A stretch of DNA of 64,000 nt. Source: Fomes fomentarius (lineage: Eukaryota; Basidiomycota; Agaricomycetes; Polyporales; Polyporaceae). The stretch is taken from positions 3,906,001 through 3,970,000 of the forward strand of contig JABYQN010000001.1 of the NCBI GenBank assembly GCA_022606135.1, written 5' to 3'. Of the stretch, positions 22,601 through 33,267 are shown in pieces. How positions within the stretch are numbered: position 1 is the first letter of the stretch; each line of letters begins with the position of its first letter. The position numbers and the translations under genes were made by a program. Under the pieces are notes generated by a model. That model was not told where the DNA came from and ran no database searches. It was given only the letters and a program-made list of their open reading frames with translations.

Positions 22601-24107
22601 ACGCGAAACGAGGGATGGAGTGACGATTGAGCTTTCCAGCAAGACACGGCTCGCAGACAGTGTCCGGAGCGCGTTTTGAGCGAATGGTGAGGCCGCGGAC
22701 AAGGCCCTTGCGCACAACAGCGCGCAGGTCGTCGAGGTTGGTGTGGGAGCAGCGCTGGTGCCACAGAGACAAGTCCTCCTCGCTTGCGGTCGACGCAGCG
22801 AGTGCACTGTGCGACTGTGACACAGTATGGCCAAGGAGATAGCCCACATTGTGCCGGTCGACTTGCGCTTCGAAGCGCAGCTGTCCCTGCTGGCGGAACA
22901 GTGCACGCGCAGCCTGGATCTCGACGACATAGCCCTTCTCGCGTGTGAGATGGAAAACGGACAGTAGATTGCTGGCGAGCGCAGGAACATGCAAGACATC
23001 GTGTAGTACAACAGCAGGTGGTACAACTCCGTCCCTCTCCGCCGGTTGGAACACCACAGACCCTAGCCCAGCCGAGTAGACAATGTGCGAGTTGGCGAGG
23101 CGGATGGGGATGACGTGCGGCGAGTAGGAGCGAAACCAGTGACGGTGAGGGGTCATGTGTGCAGAAGCACCTGTGTCGGTGTTCCAGTTAGTCGCAGCTG
23201 GAGTAGCGAGCCAAGCAGAGCGGTCGGAGACAGAGAGGAGGGCGGAAGCGCAACCAGCACTCACAGCAGCTGACCCAGCAGACTCCGGGGGAGTGTCCTG
23301 TGTGTCCTTGGACGCCTCAGCAGCGTTCTCCTTGCGCTTGGGCTTCTGGGAGCGGAACTGCAAGCGCTGAGCCGCTTTCTCCTTGGCCCGAGTGCTCGCA
23401 TCGCGCTTGGAGAAGCACTGGTCCTCGGAGTGGCCGGTGCGACCGCAGAACGCACAGACAAGGGCGGATGCGGCATGGGAGAGCGCAGGTGTCGACGGGG
23501 ACACCCCAGGCTGGTTCTCAAGCGCAATGAACGCATCCTGCAGCTTCTCCAAGGTCAAGGAGTCGTCGAGGAGTAGCGTCTGGCGCAGCGAGTTGAACTC
23601 AGCCGGCAGTGCACGGATGAGCGTCATGAGGACAAGCTCGTCGTCTAGCTGGTCAAGATCGAAGCCCGCAGGACGCAGGGCACGCATCTCGGACTTGAGC
23701 TGCGAAGCACGGGTGGAGAGAGTGGATAGGGACTCGTCTTCGGCCTTTTGGAGGCTGAGCAGCGCATTATAGGTGTTAAAACGCGTACCGGGACGTTTCT
23801 GCATGTGTATGGCCTCCAGCTTCGTCCACATCGCACTGGGATCGCTGCGGATGGACTCCAGATGCGTGTGCTGCTCCCTCTCCACACAACCCCATAACTC
23901 CCCAGCTGCCATGTCCACCTTGTTGTCGAAATCGCGCATTTCACGGCGCTCACCTGAGTCCCATGGCTGCGTGAAGACAGGCCTGGTCTCAGTGCCCTCG
24001 ACAATGCGAAGAGCACCAAGAGTGCGGAGCCGAGCCTCCATGTCGAGCCTCCATTGCTGGTAGTTGCGATTGTTGAGCTTTGGGAAGGAGGGCGCGGACG
24101 GAGCCAT
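19647..24107 (-). CDS. Copia-1 Gag-Pol polyprotein, intact (1,486 aa)
   Basis: Makes capsid, protease, integrase and reverse transcriptase/RNase H for the element's cytoplasmic replication. Start ATG 24,107 (MAPSAPSFPKLNNRNYQQW). An upstream in-frame TTG was not used. Order: Gag; zinc knuckle CX2CX4HX4C near residue 220; aspartic protease DTGA near 310; GAG-pre-integrase H-H-C-C about 455-490; integrase acidic residues in HTDLKG (about 513), TRDDKGGEY (about 579) and NGVAERANRT (about 615). A Pro-rich spacer of APPAPP repeats lies at about 780-840. RT follows with VFVDDI (about 1,220) in place of the usual YVDD, and RNase H with TDADHAG (about 1,399). The length is typical of Ty1/copia. It could supply proteins in trans to the broken copies in this window. 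Confidence 0.93.
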   Translation of the reverse strand: MAPSAPSFPKLNNRNYQQWRLDMEARLRTLGALRIVEGTETRPVFTQPWDSGERREMRDFDNKVDMAAGELWGCVEREQHTHLESIRSDPSAMWTKLEAIHMQKRPGTRFNTYNALLSLQKAEDESLSTLSTRASQLKSEMRALRPAGFDLDQLDDELVLMTLIRALPAEFNSLRQTLLLDDSLTLEKLQDAFIALENQPGVSPSTPALSHAASALVCAFCGRTGHSEDQCFSKRDASTRAKEKAAQRLQFRSQKPKRKENAAEASKDTQDTPPESAGSAAVSAGCASALLSVSDRSAWLATPAATNWNTDTGASAHMTPHRHWFRSYSPHVIPIRLANSHIVYSAGLGSVVFQPAERDGVVPPAVVLHDVLHVPALASNLLSVFHLTREKGYVVEIQAARALFRQQGQLRFEAQVDRHNVGYLLGHTVSQSHSALAASTASEEDLSLWHQRCSHTNLDDLRAVVRKGLVRGLTIRSKRAPDTVCEPCLAGKLNRHSIPRFASRKLVPIALVHTDLKGKLPVATPEGHLYWMIFVCDATRFWAIAFLKRKSDAFAAFKVFKAYAENCLGLRIKATRDDKGGEYIGQEYADFCAEHGIHRQHTEPDEPHQNGVAERANRTIAEGATALLSQAKLPPSFWGHAVSTFVHTRNRMPTSALGGGIPYTAWKRDGRKPDVSYFRVFGCLAYVLVRKKDRKALQPHTRKCIFVGYPEGTKAWRFWDPAAKKFLISSHAVFDERCFPGNSPSINVFGLPLDDVDIPSDGEHADDAPDDTEDVPELHDQGGDDPDDPAPPAPPAPQNAPPAPPAPQNAPPAPPELRAPSPDAPPRSPSPPAPPVPPAPRAAPPPRPASRSGAPSAHHEADGHGGFRPYPALARKLPARSTRYTGSLNNQQLERENRVPQRLRIHTLSPAPTPEPSERDNTPQRNSPSPDPLIDAPVDPIPVQFRAYRSPSPPPSPTSSDDELDLLGRDHEDGLECTVEAMLAGIEHVYTGERDDFLSYDDALEVAFESVVEHALKAAQEQHGEPRSISDAMRLPPDERDKWLKAAQDEIQSLVENGTFELVQLPPGRKAIGSRWVFRVKRNADGSIERYKGRLVAKGFSQRPGFDYNETFAPTPKWASIRAILALAALEDLELESVDISSAYLNGELKEEVYMQQPEGFEEKTPQWVWRLRKALYGLKQAGRCWHEKLHEVLLKLGFSRLVCEHSVWVYLRDGVRLIIPVFVDDITIAGKSKAAIQRVKDDLRAHFKLRDLGPTSWLLGVKIERDRSTRSLSVSQRQYTLDILERYGFADCDPVGTPMDPGLRLSAEMAPSSPADARDMQDIPYNQAVGSLFYLAVATRPDISRTVGNLARFSQNPGMTHWKAVKHLFRYIKGTLDYKLTYSPSPDAELFTSFTDADHAGCPDTGRSTSGYVIKMGTGAISWSSRLQTIVALSTTEAEFVAAVSAGQEMLWLRNLLTEFGFDVSSASTTSPPSLLRKILSTMGA

Positions 24108-24316
24108 GGTGATAGGGGAAGTGCGCGGCGCGCGACGAGTGGGCAAAATTGCGAAGGGATTGGGTGAGAAACCCGTGAGGAGCGATGGAATTGATGGGGG
24201 GACACCCAGAGAGATGAAAACAAGTCAAGCAGAGCAAGCAGGGAAGACTGGGGACCAGGATGAGGTCTTGAGAGCGATGGACTGGCGGAGATGGATGTCT
24301 GGAGGCAGTCAGAGCG

Positions 24317-24330
24317 CAGGGCTCATAACC
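24317..24330 (-). promoter_or_regulatory. Primer-binding site of element C (half-tRNA iMet)
   Basis: CAGGGCTCATAACC directly next to the 5' LTR, identical to the sites of elements A, D and G. Confidence 0.75.
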
Positions 24331-24784
24331 TGTTGACTGCAGTGTGCCTCAGAGCAATCACAATGGCCTATGTCGAGCTCTGTGAAGTCTGATATATTGC
24401 AGAAATAATACTACCCACCTATGTCGAGCTCTGTGAAGTCTGAGAGACACCAGAGCTCGACACAGCGACTGTCTACGGCGCAGGAGCGCGTGGGAAACAA
24501 CTGTACAGTACTTCCAAACATGGGAATCAACAAAACATACAAAAGCGCTCAAAGAAAAATTCATGGAGGGCGCAGGAGTCAATGCACGGGCTAGCGCTCT
24601 TAACCGAGGCGCGGGGCGCCCGTCGCGACCCTGTGTGAATATTTGCACAGCCACAGGCCGAATAGGGAAGGAGGGAAAAATCGGCAAAGATAATGGTGCA
24701 GTGAAGGAATTAGGGAATGTGCAGAAGGCTGAATGAAAACAAACCATGGACTTGGCTAGGGCACAAGACCCATGAGGTCCAACA
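24331..24784 (-). repeat. Copia-1 LTR, long form (5' LTR of C)
   Basis: 454 bp; differs from its partner at 19,014 by CAAAGAT for CGAAGAT and GTGCAGAAG for GTGTGGAAG. Confidence 0.93.
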
Positions 24785-24876
24785 AGATCGCGCCGTATGA
24801 GATGAATGTAAGATGCCGCCGCGACGGCCAGAGCAACAAAAGCGACGAGGGTCGACAGATCGATGGTGACTTGCAT
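24785..24876 (-). CDS. Truncated first exon of a membrane-anchored protein (P450-like N-terminus)
   Basis: From ATG 24,876 the frame encodes an N-terminal hydrophobic anchor (STLVAFVALAVAAASYIHLI) followed by a basic stop-transfer motif (RRDL). It then runs straight into the copia-1 LTR. Anchor plus RRDL is common at the start of basidiomycete cytochrome P450s, but about 30 residues cannot prove it. The rest of the gene is not on the other side of the element. Confidence 0.4.
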
Positions 24877-25039
24877 GGTGTGGAGCGGAGCAGCGAGAGT
24901 GGCTCGCTACCAGAGGGGTGTTATACATTGAGAGACAAAGGTCCATTATTGAGGCCCGCTGGCTGGATATGCTTGACGATGCCATGCTAGAAGTGAATCA
25001 AAGACACAAAGGCGTAGGTCCGCCGTCCCTCATCACACC

Positions 25040-26822
25040 CGGAAGTCGCCGAGTGGCGACAACGTGTACTTGATCTCCTCACGAGTCCCGGTACAGCAGG
25101 TTCGACTCGACCGCGAGTGAGCGCAGCATCGGCGGCGGGCACCGTTAGTCGTCCGAATTTGAGTCTATGTCCGAGAGCGTGGAGGGGACGAGCGGAGGTG
25201 TTGATTCGCACGGGATTGGCTCGGGGAGCGCGGGGAGATTATAGATCTCCTTCAGTAGGCTTTGAGGAACGAGTTCTCAGAGCGCAGGAAGCAGATGGTC
25301 CCGCGGAGAGCTTCGATCTGGAGGGGCAGACACTCAGCATGCAATACGTGATGCAAGGTTGCAAGAGGCGTCATTACCAGATACAGCGTCTCCAGGTTGC
25401 TCTCAGTCGGTACCGTCTTGGGCTCGACGACCTGAGTGGTCGATGGCTGCCTCTCAGGGTTGTTAGCGATAGCCTTTAGTTTTGAATTATCCTGCTCGAG
25501 CACATCGAAGTCCACCTGGAGCTGCTCCATCGCCTCCTCATACGCGCGCTCCTGTTTGCGCGCCTTCGCGAGCTCGTTCTCCAGGTCGGTGATGGTGTCC
25601 GCCTGCTTCTTGACCATCTCCATCCTGCGCTCCATGAGCTCAATCTTCACGCCCGTCTCCTGGATTGTCTGGTCCTTGACTCTGAGGCTGTGAGTGAGTG
25701 CCTGCATCTCGTCGTTGAGCTTTGCGACCTTGCGCTCCGCCTTGACATTGACTGCGGTCGCCGCCTTGATCTCGTCGATGCGCAACACCCACGGGGCAGT
25801 GCCGAGGACTGACAAACACACAAATTCAGTGACCGGAGCTTCATATGACCCGTGGGGAGATACTTACTCTTGAGCGTGTTCTCTGATTCCAACGAGAGGG
25901 GTACGATCCTGCCAGCTTCTTGCATGACCTGGTTGAGAAACTCGCTGACAGACTCCCATGGTGACAAATTGTCAGTGCGACCCTTGCCCACTGTGGAACC
26001 TGCAATCTCTGTGATCAAGGAGAGGACGGTGGAGAGCTCGAACGCTGACTTCGCAGCACGAACGTCGCTGTTGTGTGGCATTACCAGTTGCGCCAACTGA
26101 GTGCAGTTGCAGTGTCAGTGTGATTCTACAGATACGAATGGCACGGGAACGCACCGAGAAGCCAAAGTTGACGAGCTCAGGAAACAGTGTTGTTCAGCGC
26201 CTGGAGCTGAGGAACGAGATGGGACTTCAAGGTCATGGAGTCCTGCGTGAGATCCTCCACAGGCTTCATCAGTTTCCTAACACAGTGTCAACACTAAGGC
26301 TCCCACACACACAAAGGAGCTAGAAGAGATTACGAACCTCGAAAGAACCTTCGCGCTCCTGCATTGATCGAGGAGCTTCTGCGATGGCTCGAAGAAGTCG
26401 GCTTCAGGGTCGACACTGCCCAAGTTGACCTCAACGTCTACCGATGTCTGTTTATACGGCGTGCAGAAAGCATAGAAGGAAGAGCACTAACCCTTGTCCT
26501 TGAGTACGGCATCAACGGACGTCTTGATGAGACCCACGGAGGCGGCGAACATCTCCAAGTCATGGTCAACGACTGAGTGTAGCCGAGCTCCCGCTCTCCG
26601 AGGTCGTACTCGAAGTTGTTGAAGTACGTCTCCGAGAGGTGGTCGAATTGCAACTGTATCCTATGGGCGCAACTCGTCTTCAGCGCCGATACGTGATATA
26701 CAATGAAGAACTTACTTAGCAGCGTCGCTGACACTCGAGCTCACGGAACTCCTCCCAGCGAAGCAGGTCGATGTGCATGTCGATCAGCTTCTCCATTGGC
26801 GCGATCTCGGCGTATATCCGGC
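25040..26822 (-). pseudogene. Dynactin p150-Glued, C-terminal part (downstream of copia-2 insertion)
   Basis: Dynactin's large subunit links dynein to cargo and microtubules. Minus-strand exons read IYAEIAPMEKLIDMHIDLL, FDHLSETYFNNFEYDLGERE, GSVDPEADFFEPSQKLLDQC, KLMKPVEDLTQDSMTLKSHL and FELSTVLSLITEIAGS. Then comes a long coiled coil (VKIELMERRMEMVKKQADTI), followed by ALRGTICFLRSENSFLKAY and, after a shift, ALPEPIPCESTPPLVPSTLS and MLRSLAVESNLLYRD. This order matches the C-terminal half of fungal and animal p150. Breaks: a GT dinucleotide missing near 26,725, one T missing near 26,555, one extra base near 26,185, and shifts near 25,255 and 25,065. The gene continues at 33,268 across element D. 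Confidence 0.8.
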
Positions 26823-27376
26823 TGATGAACTCTGAACCTGTAAGGCGAGGAGCGACTGTAAGTCACAACAGAGAGGGATCTTCAGTCAGTGAGCGAACGA
26901 CTATATTGCATAGTGAAGTACCTGTAAGTCACAACAGAGAGGGACTACAAGTACTAAGTTAGTAAGAAGTAGTAGAGCATATGTAGGTAAGAGACTTACT
27001 CTTCGGTCAGTGAGCGAACGACTGAAGAGCAGAGGCGAAGAAGGGACTGCTTATATACATGAGGGATGAGTCCATGAGTCAGCGAATAAAGCAGTCACAT
27101 GTAGCCATAAGACGATGAGTCAGAGTCCGTATCGGCGTATGAGTCAGATACAGTCATAGCATGAGTCAGACATAAGGTCTAGAAGAGTCCGGTGCAGTGT
27201 AGAACGCACTGGTACGCACAGGAATGCACAGTAACCATATGGTCATGGGAAAGTACAGTAGGAGAACAAAGAAAACCATAAATGGTAAGTAGGAACACAG
27301 CCTATCTAATCATATGACCATAAACAAGTGTACACAACTCCGGTCCGAGCACAGCCGGTAGTCCGGAAGTTCAACA
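26823..27376 (-). repeat. Copia-2 LTR (3' LTR of D)
   Basis: 554 bp with TG..CA ends. It contains internal short repeats: GTAAGTCACAACAGAGAGGG twice and TCAGTGAGCGAACGACT twice, and several GAGTCAGA words that could be regulatory. Confidence 0.93.
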
Positions 27377-27387
27377 CTCCCACTCGT

Positions 27388-30300
27388 TCAAGATGCAACG
27401 GAAACAAGACCGATCTCATCAACGAACTTTGCCAAAATGGAATAAGGTACGTTCTTTGTGAGAGAATCAGCCAACTGATCCGCGGTTGCAACATAGAAGA
27501 TCTCGACAGAGCCAGACTCCACCTGTTCACGAATGAAGTGGTAGCGAATCTCTATGTGCTTGGTACGCCGGTCAACTACTGGATTGACTGACAGGAAAAT
27601 CGAACCCTGGTTGTCTAGACACATGGGTGTCGGCCTGGTCAAATCATCACCAAGTTCATCGCCAAACGTCCTCAGCCAGATCAACTGACGACAGGTATCA
27701 GAGGCCGCTTTATATTCCGCCTCAGTAGAGGAGAGCGAAATGGTAGGCTGACGCCTCGAAGCCCACGATATAGCACCACCTGCCATCAAGAAGACGAAGC
27801 CAGAGGTAGAATGCCGATCATCACGGTCTTCGGCCCAATCTGAATCCGAATAGGAAATCAGACCGTCATTAGACGCTCCCTTGTAGCGCAAGCGATACGC
27901 CTTTGTCCCTTGAAGGTAACGCAGGACATACTTCGCATAACTCATATGCGCTTCAGAGGGATTGGCATTGTACTTCGATAACCGTGTGACAGCGAAGGAG
28001 ATATCAGGACGCGTTCCGAGCATGGCGTACAAAAGACTGCCAATGAGACTCTGGTAGCGTTGCCTGAACTGATCGGAAGCTGGTTCATCGGCACTTGCCA
28101 AGACAGCACCAGCAGGAAGGGGTGTACGTGAGGGTTTACAGTCAGCCATCTGAAAGCGCTCGAGAACAGACTGGATGTACTCTTCCTGGTCGATGTCGAT
28201 CATACGAGTGGATCGATCACGAGTGATGCGAAGACCAAGGAAGCGCTGTACAGATCCCAAGTCCGTCATCTTGTACTGCTTAGAAAGCGAACGCTTGACT
28301 TGTTTGATGTGACTAGACTGATCGCCCATCAGAAGTAAATCGTCGACATAAAGAACGACAATCGTGACGTGATCCCCCCCTTGTCGCCGATATACGTAAA
28401 TCCCAGCATCAGAATATGTCCGTGTAAATCCCAGATCTAGAAGCGATTGATGGATTTTCGCATTCCACTGACGCGACGCCTGCTTAAGACCATAGATAGC
28501 CTTTTTGAGTAGACAGACGTGATCTTCCTTCCCAGGAACGACCCAGCCTTCCGGCTGTTCCATATAAATCTCCTCATCTAGATCACCATTCAGGAACGCG
28601 GTTTTGACATCCATTGACTCGATGTCCCAGTCCTCAAGCGCTGCATGCGCGAGTAAATACCGGATAGACTCAAACCGCACCACTGGAGAGAACGTCTCAT
28701 GGTAGTCCTCTCCCCACACCTGAGTGAAACCCTTTGCAACCAGACGAGCCTTGTACCGCCCATCATGTTTGATGTCATAGACCCAGCGGTTAGAGACAAC
28801 ATGCCGGCCCTTGGGACGAGGAACGAGAACCCAAGTCTTATTCTCCATAAGCGACTCAAACTCCGACTTCTCAGCTTCGCGCCATTTCCCAGCATCAGGT
28901 GAGCGCATGGCTTCCTTATGCGACTGAGGTAAGCCAGCTTTATACTGAGCAGCAGCTAGAAAAGCGAGTATCGTCTCCGCTTCACGCAGATTGCCATCCT
29001 TGTCGATCTGATTATCAGCACGTGCAGGATCGTCATACACGTTGTTATCAGTCCTGTCCTTGTGGGGAATACCAGCTTTTTCGCGACGAGGACGGTCACG
29101 AGCAATGCTTGGTTCATTAGCTCCCACTGGAGGGTGACGACCACGTTTGTGAGGAGGACGAGGAGGAACGACAGGAGGCGGCGTAGGAGGACGTTGCGGA
29201 GGAGGAGGAGGCTCAGCAGGAGCTTCTGCAGGAGGAGCGGGATCAGCATCCGCTGGAGGGTCAGGTTGTGGTGGTTCGAAGAGGTTGGGAGGAATGAAAG
29301 GGATTGCATCATTGGGATCGACCAAATCAGAGTCATCGTTCGAGGAATCATCCAATTGATCATCTGAGAACGGACTGTCGTCCGGGGTAGAAGGCGGTTG
29401 CCAGGTAAGTTATGAGCAGGGAAAGACTCTTCGTCAAATGTTGCATCGCGGGACACGACGATAGAGCGGTTGGCTGGATTCCAAAACCTATACCCCTTGG
29501 AACCAGACTCATACCCAACGAAGATCATCTCGACAGCCTTCTTGTCGAGTTTCCCTTCGCGCTTTGCCTTCTGCACGTGGACAAAAGCTTTGCACCCAAA
29601 CACTCTGAAGTAAGAGATGTCCGGAACGGTACCATCCCAAACAGTGATGGGGCACGACCACTTGTGTCGTCGCATAGGTTGACGATTGTAGATATGAACG
29701 GCTGTGTCAAGAGCAAGTTGCCAGAAACCATGACTAAGGCCTGCTTGGTGGAGCATAGACAGAGCCTTTTCAGTAATAATGCGGTTCCAGCGCTCAGCAC
29801 GTCCATTCTGTTGAGGCGAACCCGGTAGAGTCTTCTGGTGCTCAATACCGTGCAAACGAAGAAGTGTAGAGAACTCGTCTGATGTGTATTCCCCCCTCGA
29901 TCTGAGCGGATCAATTTGATCTTCTTGCCAGTCTGGTTCTCAGCCCACGCCTTATAGTCTTTGAACGCTTGGATTGTGTCAGACTTGTGTTTAAGGAAGT
30001 AAGCACGAGCGAGACCAGAATAGTCATCAATGAAACCGGCGAAGTATTTCCAACCTCCGATAGCCTGAGTGCGCATCGGTCCATCGAGGTCCGTATGGAC
30101 TCGCTCAAGAACTTCAGTAGCACGCTTCTCAGAAGGTGGAAAGGGGTTACGAGTGGATTTGCCAAAAGCACATCCATCACACGGTTCTTCGTCTGCAGGA
30201 TCAACAGCATCAACCCCCTTAGTATGCTTAGGAAGGTTGCGCAGAACGTCCTTGCCCGCATGACCAAAGCGACGGTGCCAGGTCTTGAACTTACGGACAT

Positions 30301-31660
30301 TGAGATGGACGCGCTTGCTGTTGTGAAGCTCAATAATTGTCCAATAACAATTAGACGAAGGGTTGTATCGCGCCTCCAGGATCTTACGACCCTTGATATG
30401 AATCGTCGAACCATGTTTGACAGCGCCATCAGGCAGCTTGTCAAAAATGCACATGCGCCCATCCCCTTGAAAGAGGGAGTAACCATTGCGCTCAATGGAG
30501 CCAGTCGAGAAGATGTGACCAATGGTGCCTGGTATGTAGTAGACGTGGTTCAGAGTAATTGCTACCTTCTGACCATCTAACCAGGTTTCTCCAGACAGAG
30601 TTCCTTCCCCAAGTGCCTGAATGACGCTGCTATCACCTTGTCCAGCAGTGTTAAACAGTACAGGCGTATCGAAGGGTTGGTACTCAATGAACTCAGAGAG
30701 ATCACCAGTGATATGTTGAGAGGCTCCAGAGTCCATCAGCCATGCAGTCCAGTTCACACTGTTTGAGGCCATAGCCTCATCGTAGAAAGAAGCAGCGATG
30801 TTAGACGAACTGGCTACAAGTACAGATGATACAGACTCGGTAGTGACATGCGCATGGTTATGAGAAGTGTCCTTATTCTTCCCCTTGTCCTTATCCTTGT
30901 CTTTGTCCTTCCCTTTACCCTTGCCCTTGCCTTTGGGACGCTTCTCAGGATACTTCTGATAGCAGTTGGACTCATGATGAGAGCCACTCCCGCAATGAGA
31001 GCAGGGACCCTTGGGCTTCGGCTTGGTCTGGGAAACCTTGTTCGCAGACTGGCCGTTCTTGCGCATGGACTCCTCAGCCAAGGTCTTCGACTGGATGTCG
31101 TCGAGAGTGACCTTGTCGAGGTCTGTGGTCGCCATAAGCGCAGAAACCATGGACCGGTACGACTCCGGGATCTTGGACATCAAGAGAAGGGCTTGCATGT
31201 TGTCAGAGAGCGTGACGCCGTTGCTACTAATTTCGCGCAGGCGTGTGATAAGACGCATCATCTGATCCTGAAGGGGCTTCTGTTCGTTCATCCGAGGCTC
31301 AGCGACGAGCGACTCGAACAAACCCCAGACGTGGGCACTGTTAGGCTTGCCAAACTTGTTCTGTAACGCCTCCCAGGACTCAGCAGCAGTCATGTCCCTG
31401 GGTTGTCCACCCGAGACAGGAATCTGAGTGTCCAGAACATAGTGAAAGTTTGGTGCGACACGCATGTACATCATGCCGCGAGCTTGCCCATCAAGTTTAT
31501 CCCACTTGTCCTTGGCAGCTTGCTCAGTAGGACGAGTAGCGCCTTTGACAACACTCCAACAGTCCATGAAGATGAAATAGCCCTTCATCTTGGCAGACCA
31601 GTCGTTGTACTGATTCGCCGAAGAGAGGACAGGGATAGAGTCAACTTTGATATCTCCCAT
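27388..31660 (-). pseudogene. Copia-2 Gag-Pol, two apparent single-base frameshifts
   Basis: Start ATG 31,660 (MGDIKVDSIPVLSSANQYND). Gag is followed by a zinc knuckle (CSHCGSGSHHESNC), a Lys-rich stretch, protease (MDSGASQH), GAG-pre-integrase (WHRRFGHAGKDVL, then CDGCAFGK) and integrase. The frame breaks at a run of six G (29,891-29,896 on +), inside the integrase motif SDRGG. It resumes one base off at HGIEHQKTLPGSPQQNGRAE. It breaks again near 29,395-29,402 and resumes at PPSTPDDSPFSDDQ. A Pro-rich spacer, RT (VVLYVDDLLLMG) and RNase H (YSDSDWAEDRDDRHSTSG) follow to the stop at 27,388. Because the LTRs are almost identical, these shifts may be assembly errors rather than decay. Confidence 0.85.
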
Positions 31661-32699
31661 GATAGATAAGAGGTATTGGGGAGAATCGAGGTATTCCTCC
31701 TTGAAGTCTAGAGTGAATGTGATAGGCGCGACAGGGGGCGCAGTGACGATAGGAGGAGGAAGGTAGACTGGAGGAAGAGGACTTGAATCGACAGGAGGGG
31801 AGTTTCCGAAGAGCGATCGGAGATAGAAATTAGGACGAGATGAGGAGGGCTGTGCGTGAGTTTCTTCCTGAAGATAGGGAAGAGGAACTCCGTGTTGTGG
31901 GTCGGTGTCCTGCTGCCAAGTTGCTGGATATGCCCAGTGGAAGGTCGGTTCGTACGGAAGAGGGAGTTGATTGTAGCGATTGGGACAGAGCTGTACGTCG
32001 CACTGGTCCCACTCCTGCTCTCCGTCGTCGTAGACGTAGTGATAACGATCGACCTGATCGTCTAGATCAAAGAGATGGGGCTGTTCCGAGCAATCAAACG
32101 CTGATGCAGTAGAATGATGCTCTGCAAGTTCAGCGTTGACTTCAGCTTCAGAGTCGGAGCTGAGCTGAGGACTGTTGGCAGTAGTAGGCGGCTCCAGTAC
32201 GATGGTTCAGAGAAAAACGCGATGATTGACTTGCCACGTGCGAGATCTGGTAGAGAGGAACACCTATTGAGGTGAGCCAGAAGGTCAGGAAGCTGATATT
32301 CCCAACAATCCAGATAGAAGTCGCCAACTGTGCCCAAGAAAAGCTATACGAGTCTAGGTATCAAAAAAGAGTATAGTAAGGAGGGTCCGAACGGTTGTCC
32401 TCCGGTCCAAAGGTGATAACCACCCCGGCTACAACAGCTGGCGGGCGCAAGTGCGTGGCCTGGCTGAGGATACTTGAAAACCCGTGTGCTGCGAAAGCAC
32501 CAAAGGTTGTACAGAGATACTAGATAGCGACTACTAAAAAGCGCTCAGGGCTGCGTCACGAGCGCAGTAAAGTCCCCCTGGCAGCAGTGTCGGAGGGCAC
32601 AGTCAAGAGATAGGGAAAGTGGAGGAGAGTGCACGGGCAGAGAGTCGACGAACAGAGTTTGCGCGCAGAGTGTCGACAGAGAAGCAACTGATTAGAGCG

Positions 32700-32713
32700 C
32701 AGGGCTCATAACC
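32700..32713 (-). promoter_or_regulatory. Primer-binding site of element D (half-tRNA iMet)
   Basis: CAGGGCTCATAACC next to the 5' LTR, the same site as in copia-1. The leader from here to the gag start at 31,660 is about 1 kb, unusually long, and holds no clear gene. Confidence 0.75.
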
Positions 32714-33267
32714 TGATGAACTCTGAACCTGTAAGGCGAGGAGCGACTGTAAGTCACAACAGAGAGGGATCTTCAGTCAGTGAGCGAACGACTATATTGC
32801 ATAGTGAAGTACCTGTAAGTCACAACAGAGAGGGACTACAAGTACTAAGTTAGTAAGAAGTAGTAGAGCATATGTAGGTAAGAGACTTACTCTTCGGTCA
32901 GTGAGCGAACGACTGAAGAGCAGAGGCGAAGAAGGGACTGCTTATATACATGAGGGATGAGTCCATGAGTCAGCGAATAAAGCAGTCACATGTAGCCATA
33001 AGACGATGAGTCAGAGTCCGTATCGGCGTATGAGTCAGATACAGTCATAGCATGAGTCAGACATAAGGTCTAGAAGAGTCCGGTGCAGTGTAGAACGCAC
33101 TGGTACACACAGGAATGCACAGTAACCATATGGTCATGGGAAAGTACAGTAGGAGAACAAAGAAAACCATAAATGGTAAGTAGGAACACAGCCTATCTAA
33201 TCATATGACCATAAACAAGTGTACACAACTCCGGTCCGAGCACAGCCGGTAGTCCGGAAGTTCAACA
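32714..33267 (-). repeat. Copia-2 LTR (5' LTR of D)
   Basis: 554 bp, partner of 26,823-27,376. Confidence 0.93.

Larger units (their letters stand above)
19014..24784 (-). mobile_element. Copia-1 LTR retrotransposon, element C (intact coding)
   Basis: 5,771 bp. 3' LTR 19,014-19,467 and 5' LTR 24,331-24,784, both 454-bp long form and differing at about three positions, so the copy is young. PBS at 24,317-24,330, polypurine tract next to 19,468. One uninterrupted gag-pol. The flanking pentamers differ (CCTGA left, AGATC right), and the flanks belong to unrelated genes (a gene starting at 18,978, and the first exon of another gene starting at 24,876). The present junctions are therefore unlikely to be the original insertion site. 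Confidence 0.93.
26823..33267 (-). mobile_element. Copia-2 LTR retrotransposon, element D, complete with target duplication
   Basis: 6,445 bp. LTRs 26,823-27,376 and 32,714-33,267, both 554 bp and differing at one noted base (ACGCAC against ACACAC). Ends TGATGAAC...TTCAACA on the + strand. Perfect 5-bp target duplication CCGGC at 26,818-26,822 and 33,268-33,272. PBS at 32,700-32,713. Polypurine tract (GTGGGAG on the minus strand) next to 27,377. The near-identical LTRs and exact duplication show a recent clean insertion, into an exon of the dynactin gene. Confidence 0.95.
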
